Source of the DNA: Gordius sp. MW1
Taxonomy: Eukaryota; Nematomorpha; Gordioida; Gordea; Gordiidae
Direction of reading: 5' to 3'
Assembly (NCBI GenBank): GCA_964036665.1
Contig: OZ038526.1
Span: forward strand, 17,174,001-17,238,000
Length of the DNA stretch: 64,000 bases
Part shown: positions 1 to 11,056 of the stretch, piece after piece
How the letters are laid out: each line of letters starts with the position of its first letter
Numbering within the stretch: position 1 is the stretch's first letter
Position numbers and translations under genes: made by a program
The notes under the pieces: generated by a model
Seen by the model: only the letters and a program-made list of their open reading frames with translations
The model's database searches: none
What the model was told of the DNA's origin: nothing

Positions 1-1704
1 ATGGGACAAAAAATTATAGTAGTATTGTTAATTTCTGAGTGTTTTGAAATTTTCAGAGCCTCGGCTGAAGACAAGGGATCTTTGTTGTGATTAGATGGGG
101 CAAATACGTCAGTACATGTATTCCCATGCTAAACTGAGTCCTTTTTCCCAAGCGCCTAAAGTTTGGCCATCGGGTCGTTTGTTAACTTCACAAAGGCCTG
201 TGGGATCGAGAATAGAGGGGAAACTAGCCTTGGTGAAATAGTTATGTATGAGTTTGTTAGGTATGTGTTGCGATTCCAGTGTAGGCCATGATGGCCATTC
301 GATTTTACGGAATTATTGCAAAGTAAACAGGTGTGTTCAGCAACTTTAGGCCTATTGCAAAGCGGAATTCGTTATTGGATAAGAGTAGACCGAGGTTACG
401 GCTTGGAAAAGCTTCGAGCCATTCGTGGCCTGAGTGTGAAGCTAAGTTCCTAAGAGATGGAAGTTCGAAGCGCCATTAACAAGAGACTTTAAGAGACACT
501 CGTACAGGATTCCAACACTTTTGAGAGTTTAATTTAGAGAATTTAGTAGGGACGCTAACAAATTCCTTCCATTGTTGGAAGGCGACGTCGAGAAGTTATC
601 AGGCTGTGGGGTTAATGTTGAAATGATGTTTTCATTGGACAGGCGGCTTGATATAAATGCGGAGAGAGAAACGGAGCTTATTGAGCCTAAGTTTAGCCCC
701 CTCCCCCAGTTTTGTTGGAAGACAAGCTTGTTGCCATTGTGTGGAGCCTAGAATTAGATTGGTTATTCTTCCGTTAAAGACCTAAGTTCTGCATCAAACT
801 TGGACAAGACCTCGCGATGTAAGAACACTACAGAGGACCGGAAGCTATGCATTAATTTAGGAATTGAATTGCAGTTTTTTATAATAAAAAATGCTTGGTG
901 CGCCGGAAGGTGCTTGAAGAAACTTTTCATGTCTGCTAGTCAATGACTAGTTTCTTCTAACATTTTTAATATGGAATAGATCCTCCGATTGGGGATCCGA
1001 GAAGGGTTAAGGTGGATGGATTTATTAATTTGTAAAGTAATTGGTGTTTGCTAATAAGCTGTGTATTTAGGGGACCTATTTCGGTTTTAGCTTGATTTAG
1101 CATTAATCCGATTCTTGTTGATTCGTTTTCGAGGTATTTCAAAGCGAAAAAATCATCTTCGGGGGCGCCTTGGATAGTACCATCGTCAAGGTACTAAATG
1201 TTGAAAGTCAAATTGAATTTGTTGCAAGGCTATCAACTATAACAGAAGCGGCCCTAAGGGGTCGCCTTGTTGAATACCGTCACTAGAATTGATGATATGA
1301 TTGTGAAATTGTAATATAGAAACTGGTGAATAGCATGCATTAAGAAATGCGGAGGATTCAGGGAAATATTTGTATGCTTAAAGGAAATTGGAACGATAAA
1401 TGGAGTTGAAAGCATTCTTGAAATCAATTTGAACGATTACACAGGGGTTTGGGGTGGTAAGAGAAATTCTTACTGATTGTGAAGCTATTTCGCATCCTCC
1501 TTTTACACCAAATCCGAGTTGTGTAGGAACGAGGAATTCCGCTGCTTTACTTATAATTCGTTTTATGATAAGTTTGGAACAGAGTCTGCTTAGAACAGAC
1601 CCCATTGCTCTAGGTCGAATTCCGCCGCGATACCACACATCAACCATCGGCGCTGAAACGGCCACCTGCGACAAAATCAAAAAAATTGCCACCAGGCATA
1701 CCAT
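1..1704 (-). mobile_element. Non-LTR retrotransposon relic, reverse transcriptase region (runs off the window's left edge)
   Basis: Read on the minus strand this is a decayed LINE reverse transcriptase. In order: a fingers region containing GFGVKGGCE and CVIVQIDFKNAFNSIYRS (1378-1704); GIQQGDPLGPLL near 1240-1275; the catalytic YLDDGTIQG near 1168-1195; then thumb/C-terminal sequence with SHSGHEWLEAFPSRNLGLLL at about 380-450. The frame changes several times and stops interrupt it, so it is not functional. The motif set matches a LINE family common in invertebrate genomes, but I cannot assign a named clade. A second fragment with the same GIQQxDPLGPLL motif lies at 52860-53640. Recognition as a LINE is firm; the boundaries are not. 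Confidence 0.85.
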
Positions 1705-2169
1705 ACATAAAATGCGAGACCGCCAACCTTAATAGCCTGGAAGCTATTAACTCCACGAACGGTAACCGTGGACCAGGTTACGATGGTATCATCTCTCATT
1801 GGACCACATATGACACCCGGTAACCAACTAAACATTCAGATCAAAAAATTACGCGCAACCGCAACAAATATTTGCCCACCCAGGACACCCAGGAAATTCG
1901 ACCTCATTAAAACTACTTGGAATTGATATGGCTTATAGCCAAAACAGGTCCTTACGGGAATAAAGTCTCAGAATAATAAATTCCCCCCCCCTGGGTTTAA
2001 CGTGCGTCCATGATACTAAACTTTATACCCGAATCAGTCGTACACACACTGCTCTGTACAAGCAGAATTTCTTCGGGCTTGGCCCCAACGTCCCATTGCA
2101 TCAGAATTACCCCTGAATGCTTATTGACCACACTGCCCTGTCCAGGCAACTTTCATACATAATGTTATG

Positions 2170-2600
2170 TACTACCGCGACTAGTGGTGGAAAAAACCTT
2201 AGGTCGGGCGGACCTTAAGTTCGCCTAAGGTCAGGTTTTGAGTTAAGGTTTTAATACCCTAACCTAAAACCTTTTATGTTTAGCCGTAAGTTTTGCTTCC
2301 ACCTAAGCGTTTTCTCAAAATCCCAACCCTACAATTTTGGGCTTGATTCAAACTCTAGAGCGTTTTAAATTTTTCAACCCAACCCGATCAGAAAACCTTA
2401 AAGTTCTTAACCCGAACCCGACCCAAAAATTAAAAAAAATTTAAAAATCTCAGTCAAACCCGACCCGACCCGAAAACATTTAAAAATTTTCAACCCGAAC
2501 TCGACCCGACCCTAAAGCGTTTCAAAAATTTTAACCCAAACGAGATCCGACCCGATCCAAAAATTAAAAAATTGCGGTGTTCAAATTTTCAGCTTCAAGA
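2170..2600. repeat. CCCGA-rich repeat relic (probable hAT MITE remnant)
   Basis: Repeated acccgacccgacccgaaa words separated by tttaaaaatttt stretches. The same words make up the subterminal parts of the better-preserved MITEs at 17006-18147 and 51044-52055. No clear ends or target duplication are visible here. Confidence 0.5.
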
Positions 2601-3384
2601 AACTAATTGGTACCACAAATTTTAAGTACTAAATTTTATTTGAACGTCTTATTATAATTATGTATAAGTATTGTTGCCTCTACGATTTTATGTCGCAAAT
2701 TCACCTTTCTCTCTTCTAAATTTGCCCAGCAGTAGAACGACTTTTCAATAATCGAGGGATGGCCAAAATTTGCGAGCTACTAGGCCTAAAGTGGGACAAT
2801 TACAGAGTAAACTTTCTATAATTCTAAATTTTCATAAATTTTAAAAAAATTTAAATTAAAAAGCTATAACAGCTTCACACCGTACTTAAATGTAATTCTA
2901 CAGTTCCGTGCCTATAGAACTTGGATACTATCTATTGGGACCGGGAAATTCGCAGAAAAAAAAACAGCCAAATTGGTCAGAACTGATCAAGATTGGTCAG
3001 AACTCATCAAGATCAAGATTGGTCAGGAGGGTTAGGGTTAGTGTTTCAGGTTGGCGTTTTAGGTTAGGGTTAGGGTTATTTGCACATCAAATTCCCTCCC
3101 TATTTGAGATTTAATTCTAATTTAATGATAATCTAAAAAAATATTTTCCTGTTATTTTTTAATCCTGCTATTTTGACCCCGATTCCTATCTATTAAAAGT
3201 GAAGTGAATATAGGCCTAATGTTATCGACACATTAAAATTTTATCTTGTTTGTGTATGTTACCTCTTTTAAGTCACTTAAGTTAAATTTGAATTTGATAG
3301 CGTCCAAATAATAATGAAACTAATTAAATGAAAGATATACATTGCACTTATTTTGATATCTATATAAATAACAATTAACAAGGA

Positions 3385-3412
3385 TTTTGGCCTCGGGCCA
3401 GGGTCTGACAAA
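3385..3412. repeat. Motif tttggcctcgggcc..gacaaatt, inverted partner at 7494-7521
   Basis: About 28 bp reading tttggcctcgggccagggtc then tgacaaatt. Its reverse complement occurs near 7494-7521, and a shorter variant near 7578-7602. The two full copies flank the guanylate cyclase exons in inverted orientation, 4.1 kb apart. They could be the ends of one element or two unrelated copies of a dispersed repeat. Confidence 0.5.
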
Positions 3413-3713
3413 TTTAGAAGTTAGCAACGGTCATCATATATAAAGGGAAGTATAGAGCCATTTTCGGAATTATACGTTAAATAGCAACCTAGACAAGTTG
3501 CCAAAAGAATATTAATTTATATAGAGGTAATCAGTCGGGCACAAACTAAGGATGGAATTTGGGCTCAGGTGAGATCGAAAAAGTTTAAACCAACCCGCGG
3601 TCATCTAGTTGAGATGCGAAAGCAATATAAAAGTCTTTTACAGAAGCATAAATCCTCAACTATTAAAACCCGTATAAGTTTCCACGGTAATCATTAAAAA
3701 TTACAAGTTGGAC

Positions 3714-3766
3714 AGGACGGACGGACAACCAAAAACGAGCCCATAATTTGCATAGCAATTAATATT
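3714..3766 (+). mobile_element. 3' end of a Helitron-like element (truncated)
   Basis: Contains the family's terminal sequence: ggacggacggacaac, cgagcccataa and the hairpin ttgcatagcaatt. Full copies lie at 8684-9953, 37048-38928 and 39622-41318. The 5' part is missing here. Confidence 0.6.
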
Positions 3767-4217
3767 ATGTTTAAGAGTATTATTTTAAAAAAAAGTAGGG
3801 GCCTAGCAGGGGGAGGGGAGCTGCTCACTTCCCTACATCTTAATATATTAGACACTTATTAATTATGGTGAAATTAAAAAAATCTTTGCAACTCTGTAAA
3901 TCAATACCAAACTCCCCCCCCCCTCCATTCCTGTCTACCTTTATTAAGATCCAACCAAAACCCATAAGAAAAATCTCTTTAGCGATTTAATTATTTCAAT
4001 CGTCTTTAAAAAAATATGGTGAAAGTCTTGTTAACCATTAGAAAAATTTGACTAAATGCTGGAATTATAAGTACTATTTCGGTATATCCATCATAGTGAT
4101 GTATGAGAATGAGCCTAAAACTCCAATATAATGTCGCAATTCAGTATATTTCTTAATATGATTCAAACTATAATTAATATAAAGTTGTCTCACTCTCACA
4201 AATATTTTTCTATTAAG

Positions 4218-6580
4218 GAATTCATTCAGGAGCAGTTGTTGCAGGTGTAGTAGGGACAAAAATGCCTAGATATTGTTTATTTGGAGATACAGTCAATACA
4301 GCATCTCGTATGCTGTCGTCCAGCGAGGTAACCATTTATCTACAATATTTGTTATATTGTTAGGCTTACAAAATTCATATAAGTGAAATGACGCAAAGGC
4401 AATTGCAAGGATACCCCTATCAAGTCGATAAAAGAGGAACGATTAAAGTTAAAGTAAATAATTATTGTATATCTTTGACAAATAGCTGCAATTCAATTTG
4501 TTTCGTAAATTATTTCAATCATAAATTTTAAAAAGATTACTAAGCATTAGGTCCTCCTTACGTTAAATGTTGATAAACAATATACAACATAAATATAATA
4601 ATTTTGGTTTTATTTTTGGCAAATAAAATATTTACTTCTATATACAATGAGCATTGAATATGGATGTGAAAAAATTTAAAATTTGATTGAACGTTTTCTA
4701 TAGTTTCATTTAATAAAAATTTATTAGCTTAAAAAAAAAACATATTACACTTGTCAACAAATAATGGACTTAAAAAATCAAACTGCAAATTGTTTGCAGA
4801 TTTTGGTATAGTTTTTTTATGGTAAACACAAATAATTTCAAATTCCCTATCCGTCAATTTTTTAAAAATTGTTTGTCAAAGTTGCTAAAACAGCGATCTT
4901 GGCGTTATAAAGTTCTCATAACATGTAAATTAAAATTTTAGTTAAATAAATTTGATTTCAAATATTCAAATTAACTTCTTTAATCTTTTTACATTGACAA
5001 ACTGCCCCAGACTTAAGATCGCCCTCCCTTCCCTTTGCTTTGATACTAGAAATCAAAAGGGTGTTGTTGTTTTTTACTACTACTAGAGGCCTGCACGGTC
5101 CGGCTTGGACGGGCTTTTGCTTTAAATAAAATAACCGACCGGGCCTGGGTGGGCCCTAATATAACCCAACGGGCTTGGACCCTGCTTATATAGGTAAGGC
5201 CCGCTAAAAGCCCTTTAGAAAATCAATTACATTTATATGTTTTTATAAATAATAAATAAAGGTTTGTTTTTATAATGTTCCAATTCATTTTTAATATTTA
5301 TTAAATTAACAAGGATTCAATGAATTCCTCTCCACTTTATTTATGAATCAAATTATGAATGTAAAAATTTATTCAATAATATGTGCTTTCTCTTTAAAAT
5401 ATTATAGAAGTTATTTCAATTTTTTACATTAAAAATTGTGGTACAACACTTGAATATATTTTATCGATGCCACAAAAGTTCAACTATTGATTTTGTTAAA
5501 GTATATGCTGTTTTTTGGTAAAGTTTATATTAAATTCAATGAATTGTTATTTGTTCTCTTAAATTTAAGGGTTAGTTCATAGGACAAATTATCAATTATA
5601 AATAGTAATGAAAATTATATTATTCTTTAAGATAAGAATTAGTTTGTTATCAAGAATCCAATTACACTAATCACTTAAATATAAAAATTTAACTTTATAA
5701 AATAAATTTTTTTACATTTTCTTTTTAAAGTTCTAAATGCGTGAATAAAATTTGCACTTTTGATCACAAATTTAATAAAAGGGGGGGGGGCTAAACTATA
5801 AAAACTATATATCTTAGGCTTAACAAAGATATTTATTTTATATCGAGTTGGGTCTCTGGGTTTAATTATTCAGGCCGGGCTCGGGCCTCGTATGGTTGCA
5901 TCAAGCCCGACCCCCCGTGTATTGAATTTTGCCAGAGCCCGGCCTTTAATACGTTATTATATATTAAAATTTCTCTTTAAATATACTTTTATACTATTTA
6001 AATGCTAATTTAGGGGAAAGGAGCAATGGATACATATTGGTTGATTGGAAAAACACAATGTAATTATTCTCCAATGTTGGAAGTGCAGAGATTGGAATAT
6101 GAAGCCTTGAAAAGAAATGAAAGCTCCATAAATGGTTCAAATTTTATCAACCAAAATAAAGATAATTTGTCAGGCAATTTTTGTAAGTATAATCCAGTGA
6201 CAGTTAAAGATGTAGAAAGATCACAAATGAGTTTACAAAGCCGAATTAACCACAAACCCGAAGGTTATGAAAGGGATTTGGAAAATATAGGAAATGTTAA
6301 AGTAGTTAATTTAGAGACATTGGACAGCCTGAAAAAACAAAATGATCTTGAAAACAAGTTGCAAGAAAAGGAACAATCTACTAAATTCATTACTACCGAA
6401 ACTCTAAATAAAAAAGATGATGTTTTAAAAAAAGAAAAACAACTAACAAATAGTAATAAGCCATTAGTTATATATGAATTATGTCCTAATAAAGAAGAGG
6501 AATTAAAGGCACACTCCAAGTTACAACATGTTATAAAAAACAAATATATGATCAGAAGCAAATTATGTACCATTATATAA
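4218..6580 (+). CDS. Receptor-type guanylate cyclase, last three exons (5' part not found)
   Basis: Exons 4218-4327, 4364-4453 and 6014-6580 (TAA). The first gives [30 protein letters not shown]; the second [10 protein letters not shown]; the third [13 protein letters not shown]. This is the C-terminal half of the class III cyclase domain, which converts GTP to c[13 protein letters not shown] is the wording of membrane-receptor cyclases rather than soluble subunits. Introns: 36 nt (4328-4363) and 1560 nt (4454-6013), both GT-AG; the first exon enters at phase 1, completing the Gly of RIGIHSG. A 175-residue Lys/Glu/Asn-rich tail follows the catalytic domain and ends in CTII, which fits a CaaX prenylation box. 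The catalytic metal-binding residues and the kinase-like and extracellular domains would lie upstream and are not visible. Assignment is strong; the prenylation idea is inference. Confidence 0.93.
5089..5960. repeat. GGCCCGGGC-rich repeat inside the guanylate cyclase intron
   Basis: Starts with gaggcctgcacggtccggct and ends with gggctcgggcctcg and gagcccggcc words around an AT-rich core. The composition resembles the hAT MITE at 11057-11861 and the repeat at 46660-47310, but paired terminal repeats and a target duplication are not clear. Confidence 0.45.
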
Positions 6581-6761
6581 TTTAAAAGCATGTATTAAAC
6601 TTGTTACATTTTACATCTAAATATTTAACTAAAAATGTATGAAACAGGTATTCTTATATTTCGATTAAATTTTATTGTAATTAGTCTATACTGATGTTTA
6701 CATAAAATCTTATTTTAACTATACATTTTAATTAGTATATTATAAATCTTGATAATCAATT

Positions 6762-6771
6762 AATAAATAAA
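6762..6771 (+). terminator. Candidate poly(A) signal of the guanylate cyclase gene
   Basis: Overlapping AATAAA hexamers lie 180 nt after the stop codon at 6580. No competing hexamer is obvious in between. Plausible but untested. Confidence 0.4.
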
Positions 6772-6780
6772 AACATGGTA

Positions 6781-8391
6781 TAGTCATTAAGTGTTAGTAA
6801 CTAATTGCTACCTAGCTGTTATTGTTTTGTCACCACCCCTTAAAAAATCCCCTGTCCAAATTAACTTTTGAATCACTTCTTTTTAAATTACAAATTTTGG
6901 TAAAATTATATTTGTTTGTTATATAAAACCAATAATCATTTCTTTACAATAAAAATTGGAAATTCTATCAAAGTTAGAATATTGCATAATTCTTGAACCG
7001 ACATTTTTCGCTATCTCCCAGCCCCGCCTATGGAATATCGTCCCTATCCTGTTTGTAACTACGATACGATTTGGCGTTTAAGTTAGATACTTGAATCTTA
7101 AGGATAAAAATCTACCAAAGGGGGTAAAGAATGCTAGATTTGCTTATAAGATCGCAGATACGGCTGACAAAGCGTAGGGGTAGCCATAACCCTCCTTGAG
7201 CCTAGGGTTTGATTTCGTATTGGGTCAGGCTCGGGTAAAAAATTAAGAATCGCCTTTGTAGGTTATGCCTTGCATTTTTTCTTATTATTAGTAATATTCG
7301 TTTTATTTTATGCCCCATCTAGCTTGTTGTTGTATAAAGGATAATTGCGAAACTAGCTAAGATCCCTACAAATTAATGATAATCGTTGCTTAGTTCGAAT
7401 ATGTCTGACCATGGCTCGATAAAGTCCCTTTTATTGTTTATTTTTGTTGCTTTTTTTCGTAAATCTTACTTTTTGAAGCTCGCCCTACATTTAATTTGTC
7501 TGACCCCGGCCCGAGGCCAAACCAAGATTCTGCCTTAATATTTGCCGCAAACATACTAATGACAGCTGGTTTAATTTAATTTGTCTGACCCCGGATAGGC
7601 CAAAATATATTTTTCTTTTATGCGCCCGCAGCTTTTGGGCATTTTGGTACCTTTGATTTGAATATACATTTTCATACTTTTGGCTGAAAATCAATGATGA
7701 CCGTTCCATTGCCAAAGACCAACCATCTTATTTGATTTTTTGGGCCTCACTTGATATTTAATTTTTTTATGTTATTTTTTTGAATTTGTCCAATTTGTTG
7801 GTGTGGGTGGCTACTTTTTTTCTGACCTCCTACCTATACTTTGACCATTTAGCCCTGTATAGTGGCATAAAAGACTAAGAGGCCTAATAATACCTTGAAG
7901 AATGCTTATTTTTAAAATATTCGCCTAAACAACTTTTAACCCATTGTTTTTATTTTCCCAAGTTACTTATTGGCTTGCCAAGAAAAAAATTGATGGTCCC
8001 TTAACACTCTCACACCTATCAGTAGCAATTAAAAAAATAATATGGATAGTTTTTTCGGCATTCTGAATACTTGAATTCTCTTTTAAACTACACATTGTGA
8101 CAATGCACAATTATTGAAAAAAAAATCTTGACGGCCAACTAATCATTCCACTGGCAGCTAACATTGCAACTCAGATAAAATCTAAAAGAAACAATGTTAA
8201 CGAAGATTTCATCATAATCTTTATTTAGTTAAATGACTATTTGCCCATACGACGAAAGGATTTATGGATGATCGAGGAAAAGTGATACCGGTGGAAATCG
8301 CCAGACAACATTGTCTATTTGTTATGGATCTTTAAATAAAAGCATTTTTTAAAAGAGGAAAGTTTTATGAACATCGAATTCGATACAAAAC
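6781..8391. other. Mostly non-coding stretch
   Basis: No recognised gene apart from a possible terminal exon at 8264-8335. Two copies of the gtctgaccccgg motif lie at 7494-7602, and a pyrimidine/GC-containing strip at 7180-7230 contains gggtcaggctcggg. Confidence 0.4.
8264..8335 (+). CDS. Possible short coding exon, function unknown
   Basis: ATG at 8264 opens MDDRGKVIPVEIARQHCLFV and stops after MDL at a TAA that overlaps AATAAA (8333-8340). The residue mix looks coding, and the stop/AATAAA overlap resembles the end of the EPS8-like gene. An AG just upstream (8256-8257) could be a splice acceptor, making this a terminal exon. It is only 23 residues and I recognise no family; chance is possible. 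Confidence 0.2.
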   Translation: MDDRGKVIPVEIARQHCLFVMDL

Positions 8392-8448
8392 TGTAAGGAT
8401 ACGTAACCATTCCATGCGTTGATTATTATTACAATTATCTTTTTAACT
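8392..8448 (+). repeat. Fragment of the gypsy-family LTR start, inverted against the adjacent LTR
   Basis: tgtaaggatacgtaaccatt and the following 35 bp match the first 54 bp of the LTR at 15816-16082. It abuts the outer end of the LTR at 8449-10010 in opposite orientation. It is probably what remains of an older LTR into which the minus-strand gypsy copy inserted. Confidence 0.6.
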
Positions 8449-8683
8449 TGTTGTATCTTGAGAGAGGGCGGGAGTTGTGTCTGAATGTTGGGATTGTAGC
8501 GTGGCGTCGTCCAACTCGATATGATAAAAGGAGAGTAAATGGATAAGGGTTCAGAAGGGGGTTAAAAATATCAAATTCGAATCCTTTAATTCTCTATTGG
8601 TAGTTATAAGAAAAGTAGAGCTGATAAAACAAATATAATTCTATGTCTACTCGTTATAAAAACGATATCGTACCTTTTATATA

Positions 8684-9953
8684 AAACTCGGGCCTTCGGC
8701 CGTCCTGGGAGGGGGGAAGGGGGAGGGGGGAAAGGGGAGGGGGGAAGGGAAGAGGGGAAGGGAAGGGGAACGAAACTCATCTACACTCCGTATAAACGTA
8801 GCATATTTGCTATGCAATTTATGGGCGAGAAAGGTGGGAAGGGGCAAGAATGCCTATAGGGGGAAAATAAATGCACAATGATTAGTTAATTATTTATAGA
8901 AATTTTCCATTTAATTAAAAAAAATTTGCCCACTCCGGGATTCGAACCCACATCAGTAGAGGCATGAGCCTTTGTAGGGGCACAGGTACCCATATCAGTA
9001 GAGGCATACGCCCTTGTAGGGGAGGGCTTAGGGTAATTATTAATGTTAACCAATTCCAAAACGAGAAAAAAATTTTTGATTCACAATTTGGCCAATGGTC
9101 ATTTTTTTCATTGGTCAGTAGCCAGCGGAGGGTCAAAAAGTCATACTATCCATGGTATTAACAAGAACAAAATACTAATTTAATTTAAAAAAAAAATTTT
9201 TGTCCTCTCCGGGACTCTTTGCCTCCTGTTTACAAGCCGTTCGCTATAACCACTCACACCCTGCTGATATTAAAAAAATCTGTGTAACTTTTATTTATAA
9301 TGAAAATAATTTTTTGAATGGTAGAATTTATGTTATTTATATAGATAATGAAATAATAACGTTGTGTTTTATGTTTATAATAAAATGAAATAATAATAGA
9401 AAATCAATATATTATAGATAATTTAACAAACATAAATTATTATAAAAAAAATGGGGGGCCGCAAAAAAATTATAAAATATTTGGGGGGGGCCTTTTGTAT
9501 AAAAAGGTTACGAACCACTAATTTAAAACACTTCAGCAATAGGCGTTTTTTGATCATCAAATATTCAAGAATTTGGTTCAGTATTTTATAATGATTTTGG
9601 GAGTAGCATTTTGAAATTTTAGCCTTTTCTTAAAAACAATTTGGCCAATGGTCATTTGTTTTATTGGTGAGTAACAAGAGACGGTCTATAAATACATACG
9701 AGTCAAAAAAACGAAAAAAAATTTCGATTCACATTTTGGCCAATGATCATTTTTTCCATTGGTCAGTAGCCAGGACACGGTCAAAAAGTCATATTATCAA
9801 TGGTATTAACAAGAACAAAATATTAATTTAATTTAAAAAAAAATCCGTCCTCTCCTGGGCTTGAACTTGAACCTCCAGGTCAGAAGTCTGGGGCAAATAA
9901 CTTGGTGGACGGACGGACAACGGACACCAAAAAACGATAAATTGCATAGCAAT
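8684..9953 (+). mobile_element. Helitron-like non-autonomous element, copy 1
   Basis: Begins aaactcgggccttcggcc, where GGGCC-TTC-GGCCC can form a hairpin, and ends with the hairpin aattgcatagcaat. It sits inside an LTR whose uninterrupted version exists at 15816-16082. Comparison with that empty site shows precise insertion between A and T (ttttata | taataaaaag) with no target duplication, as Helitrons do. Inside are copies of the ccaatgg...ccattgg unit, a B-box-like ggattcgaaccc (on minus ggttcgaatcc) near 8935, and a tRNA-like fold at 9845-9911. No Rep/helicase ORF is present. The family label is inference; the boundaries are well supported. Confidence 0.75.
9845..9911 (-). repeat. tRNA-like sequence inside Helitron-like copy 1
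   Basis: On the minus strand: D-arm-like ccaagttatttg, anticodon-arm-like ccagacttctgacctgg and a T-arm-like gttcaagttcaagcc. The same unit occurs in copy 3 (41205-41270), where the anticodon stem is perfect. It is part of the mobile element rather than an independent tRNA gene. Confidence 0.45.
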
Positions 9954-9995
9954 TAATAAAAAGATAATTGTAATAATAATCAACGCATGGAATGG

Positions 9996-10757
9996 TTACG
10001 GATCCTTACACCTCATTCTTTCAAACTGAGGGACCACCAGGTCTGTGCTGTCCCGCCCTGGAGTATTTTCCATTAGGGTCATTTCTTCCTCAGGGCTGCC
10101 CACGACCTGACTGGTGTCCATCGTAACCACTTCCACGCCTACCGACTCCGCCGTCGTTATCGTTACTACCGGCGCTATCGATACCGCCGACGCTACCGAC
10201 TCTACCGGCGCTACCGTCCTGTCTTGTCTTGCTGGCCTTGACGGGATTCTTCGCCTACACATCGGATTTGGGTGTCACCGGCTGCATTCCCGCCAGTAGG
10301 CTCTGGTCTGCTTTATATCTGCCTGTTGCCCTGCCAGCGGACAGCGTGACGTCCTTCTTCGTTCTTCCGTCCTCGCCTCGGGACGTATCGGACAATTTTG
10401 GGGGCGTTGCGTCGTTATATTCCTGCGCGCGGGGTCACATTTTGGTGGCACCCGGTCAACTCGTTCAGCTAAACTCTGGTTGGCCACGGTGTCTGGATAC
10501 CGCGTTGCTCTGCCTACCCGAAATAGGTCTAGCTGCTTCCCGACGTATTGCCTGTCTATGCCTACCCGCCGCCCTTTCCTCTGTGCGGGTGTCTTCGTGA
10601 CGCACGCTCATGGGGTTCCCTCGGCCTTCGTTCTCGGACCGAATACCATATGTCTCGGCCTTCCCTTCGTTCGTAGGCTATCGCTCTCAAGCGCACTTCC
10701 ACGATCACCATTCAGTTCTGTATTCCATATAAAATATAAAAAGATTATTATATCAAT
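9996..10757 (-). pseudogene. Gypsy-1 ORF3: GC-rich, Arg-rich protein downstream of integrase (broken)
   Basis: The reading frame follows integrase and ends inside the 3' LTR with FERMRCKDP. Recognisable pieces are an Arg-rich part (EARTEERRRTSRCPLAGQQ), cysteines in WREC and MCRRR, a repetitive APVESVASAVSIAPVV stretch, and an acidic tail. Frameshifts and a TGA break it. A second copy lies at 15240-15830 (+), and a positional counterpart at 31538-32149. Base composition is strikingly GC-rich against the AT-rich pol. I recognise no named domain; the C-x2-C-x7-C pattern seen in the sister copy suggests metal or nucleic-acid binding. In this position some gypsy elements carry env, but no membrane segment is seen here. 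Confidence 0.65.
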
Positions 10758-11056
10758 CTAGAGCGTAACTGTTCCATGTGGCGCACATGTCGACCCGGAA
10801 GCTAGTACTTCTATCTCGTACATTTTTGTACCCTTCTGAGATAGAGCTTCTAGCCATTTTTCCTTCCCAATATAATTTCGCGCCCATACAGCATCCCCGA
10901 TTTTAAATTTAGAATCGCAGAGTGATTTGGTGTCCAATAGTATGGATTGTATGTAACATCGTATCTACAGGCGTGTGTGGTAAACGGTCCAGAAATATCT
11001 CGCTAACCGGTTCTCGAGAAGGGAATCTAGGTGCGACGTTATGGTATAGTCGATAA

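Larger units (their letters stand above)
2601..4217. other. Non-coding stretch upstream of the guanylate cyclase exons
   Basis: No coding exon recognised. It contains short interstitial TTAGGG-type repeats at about 3025-3085, a repeat motif at 3385-3412 and a truncated Helitron-like 3' end at 3714-3766. It probably includes intron sequence of the guanylate cyclase gene, whose earlier exons I could not find here and which may lie left of the window. Confidence 0.5.
8449..10010 (-). repeat. 3' LTR of gypsy-1, interrupted by a Helitron-like insertion
   Basis: Read on the minus strand it begins tgtaaggatccgtaacc at 10010 and ends gatacaaca at 8449, TG...CA like the intact plus-strand LTR at 15816-16082. 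Removing 8684-9953 leaves about 290 bp, close to the 267 bp of that LTR. ORF3 ends just inside the LTR, with its stop codon in ggatccgtaa. Confidence 0.85.

Noticed and set aside
2908-3114. 68-codon ORF with RVRVSVSGWRFRLGLG
   Set aside because: The reading comes from short TTAGGG-like repeats; no domain or splice sites.
9060-9900. Possible CRISPR-like spacing of repeats in the Helitron-like elements (also 37470-38700)
   Set aside because: Units of 62 and 131 bp are contiguous minisatellites without unique spacers, in a eukaryotic genome.
10114-10761. Plus-strand ORFs opposite gypsy-1 ORF3
   Set aside because: Antisense shadows of a GC-rich coding region; the minus strand has the homologues.
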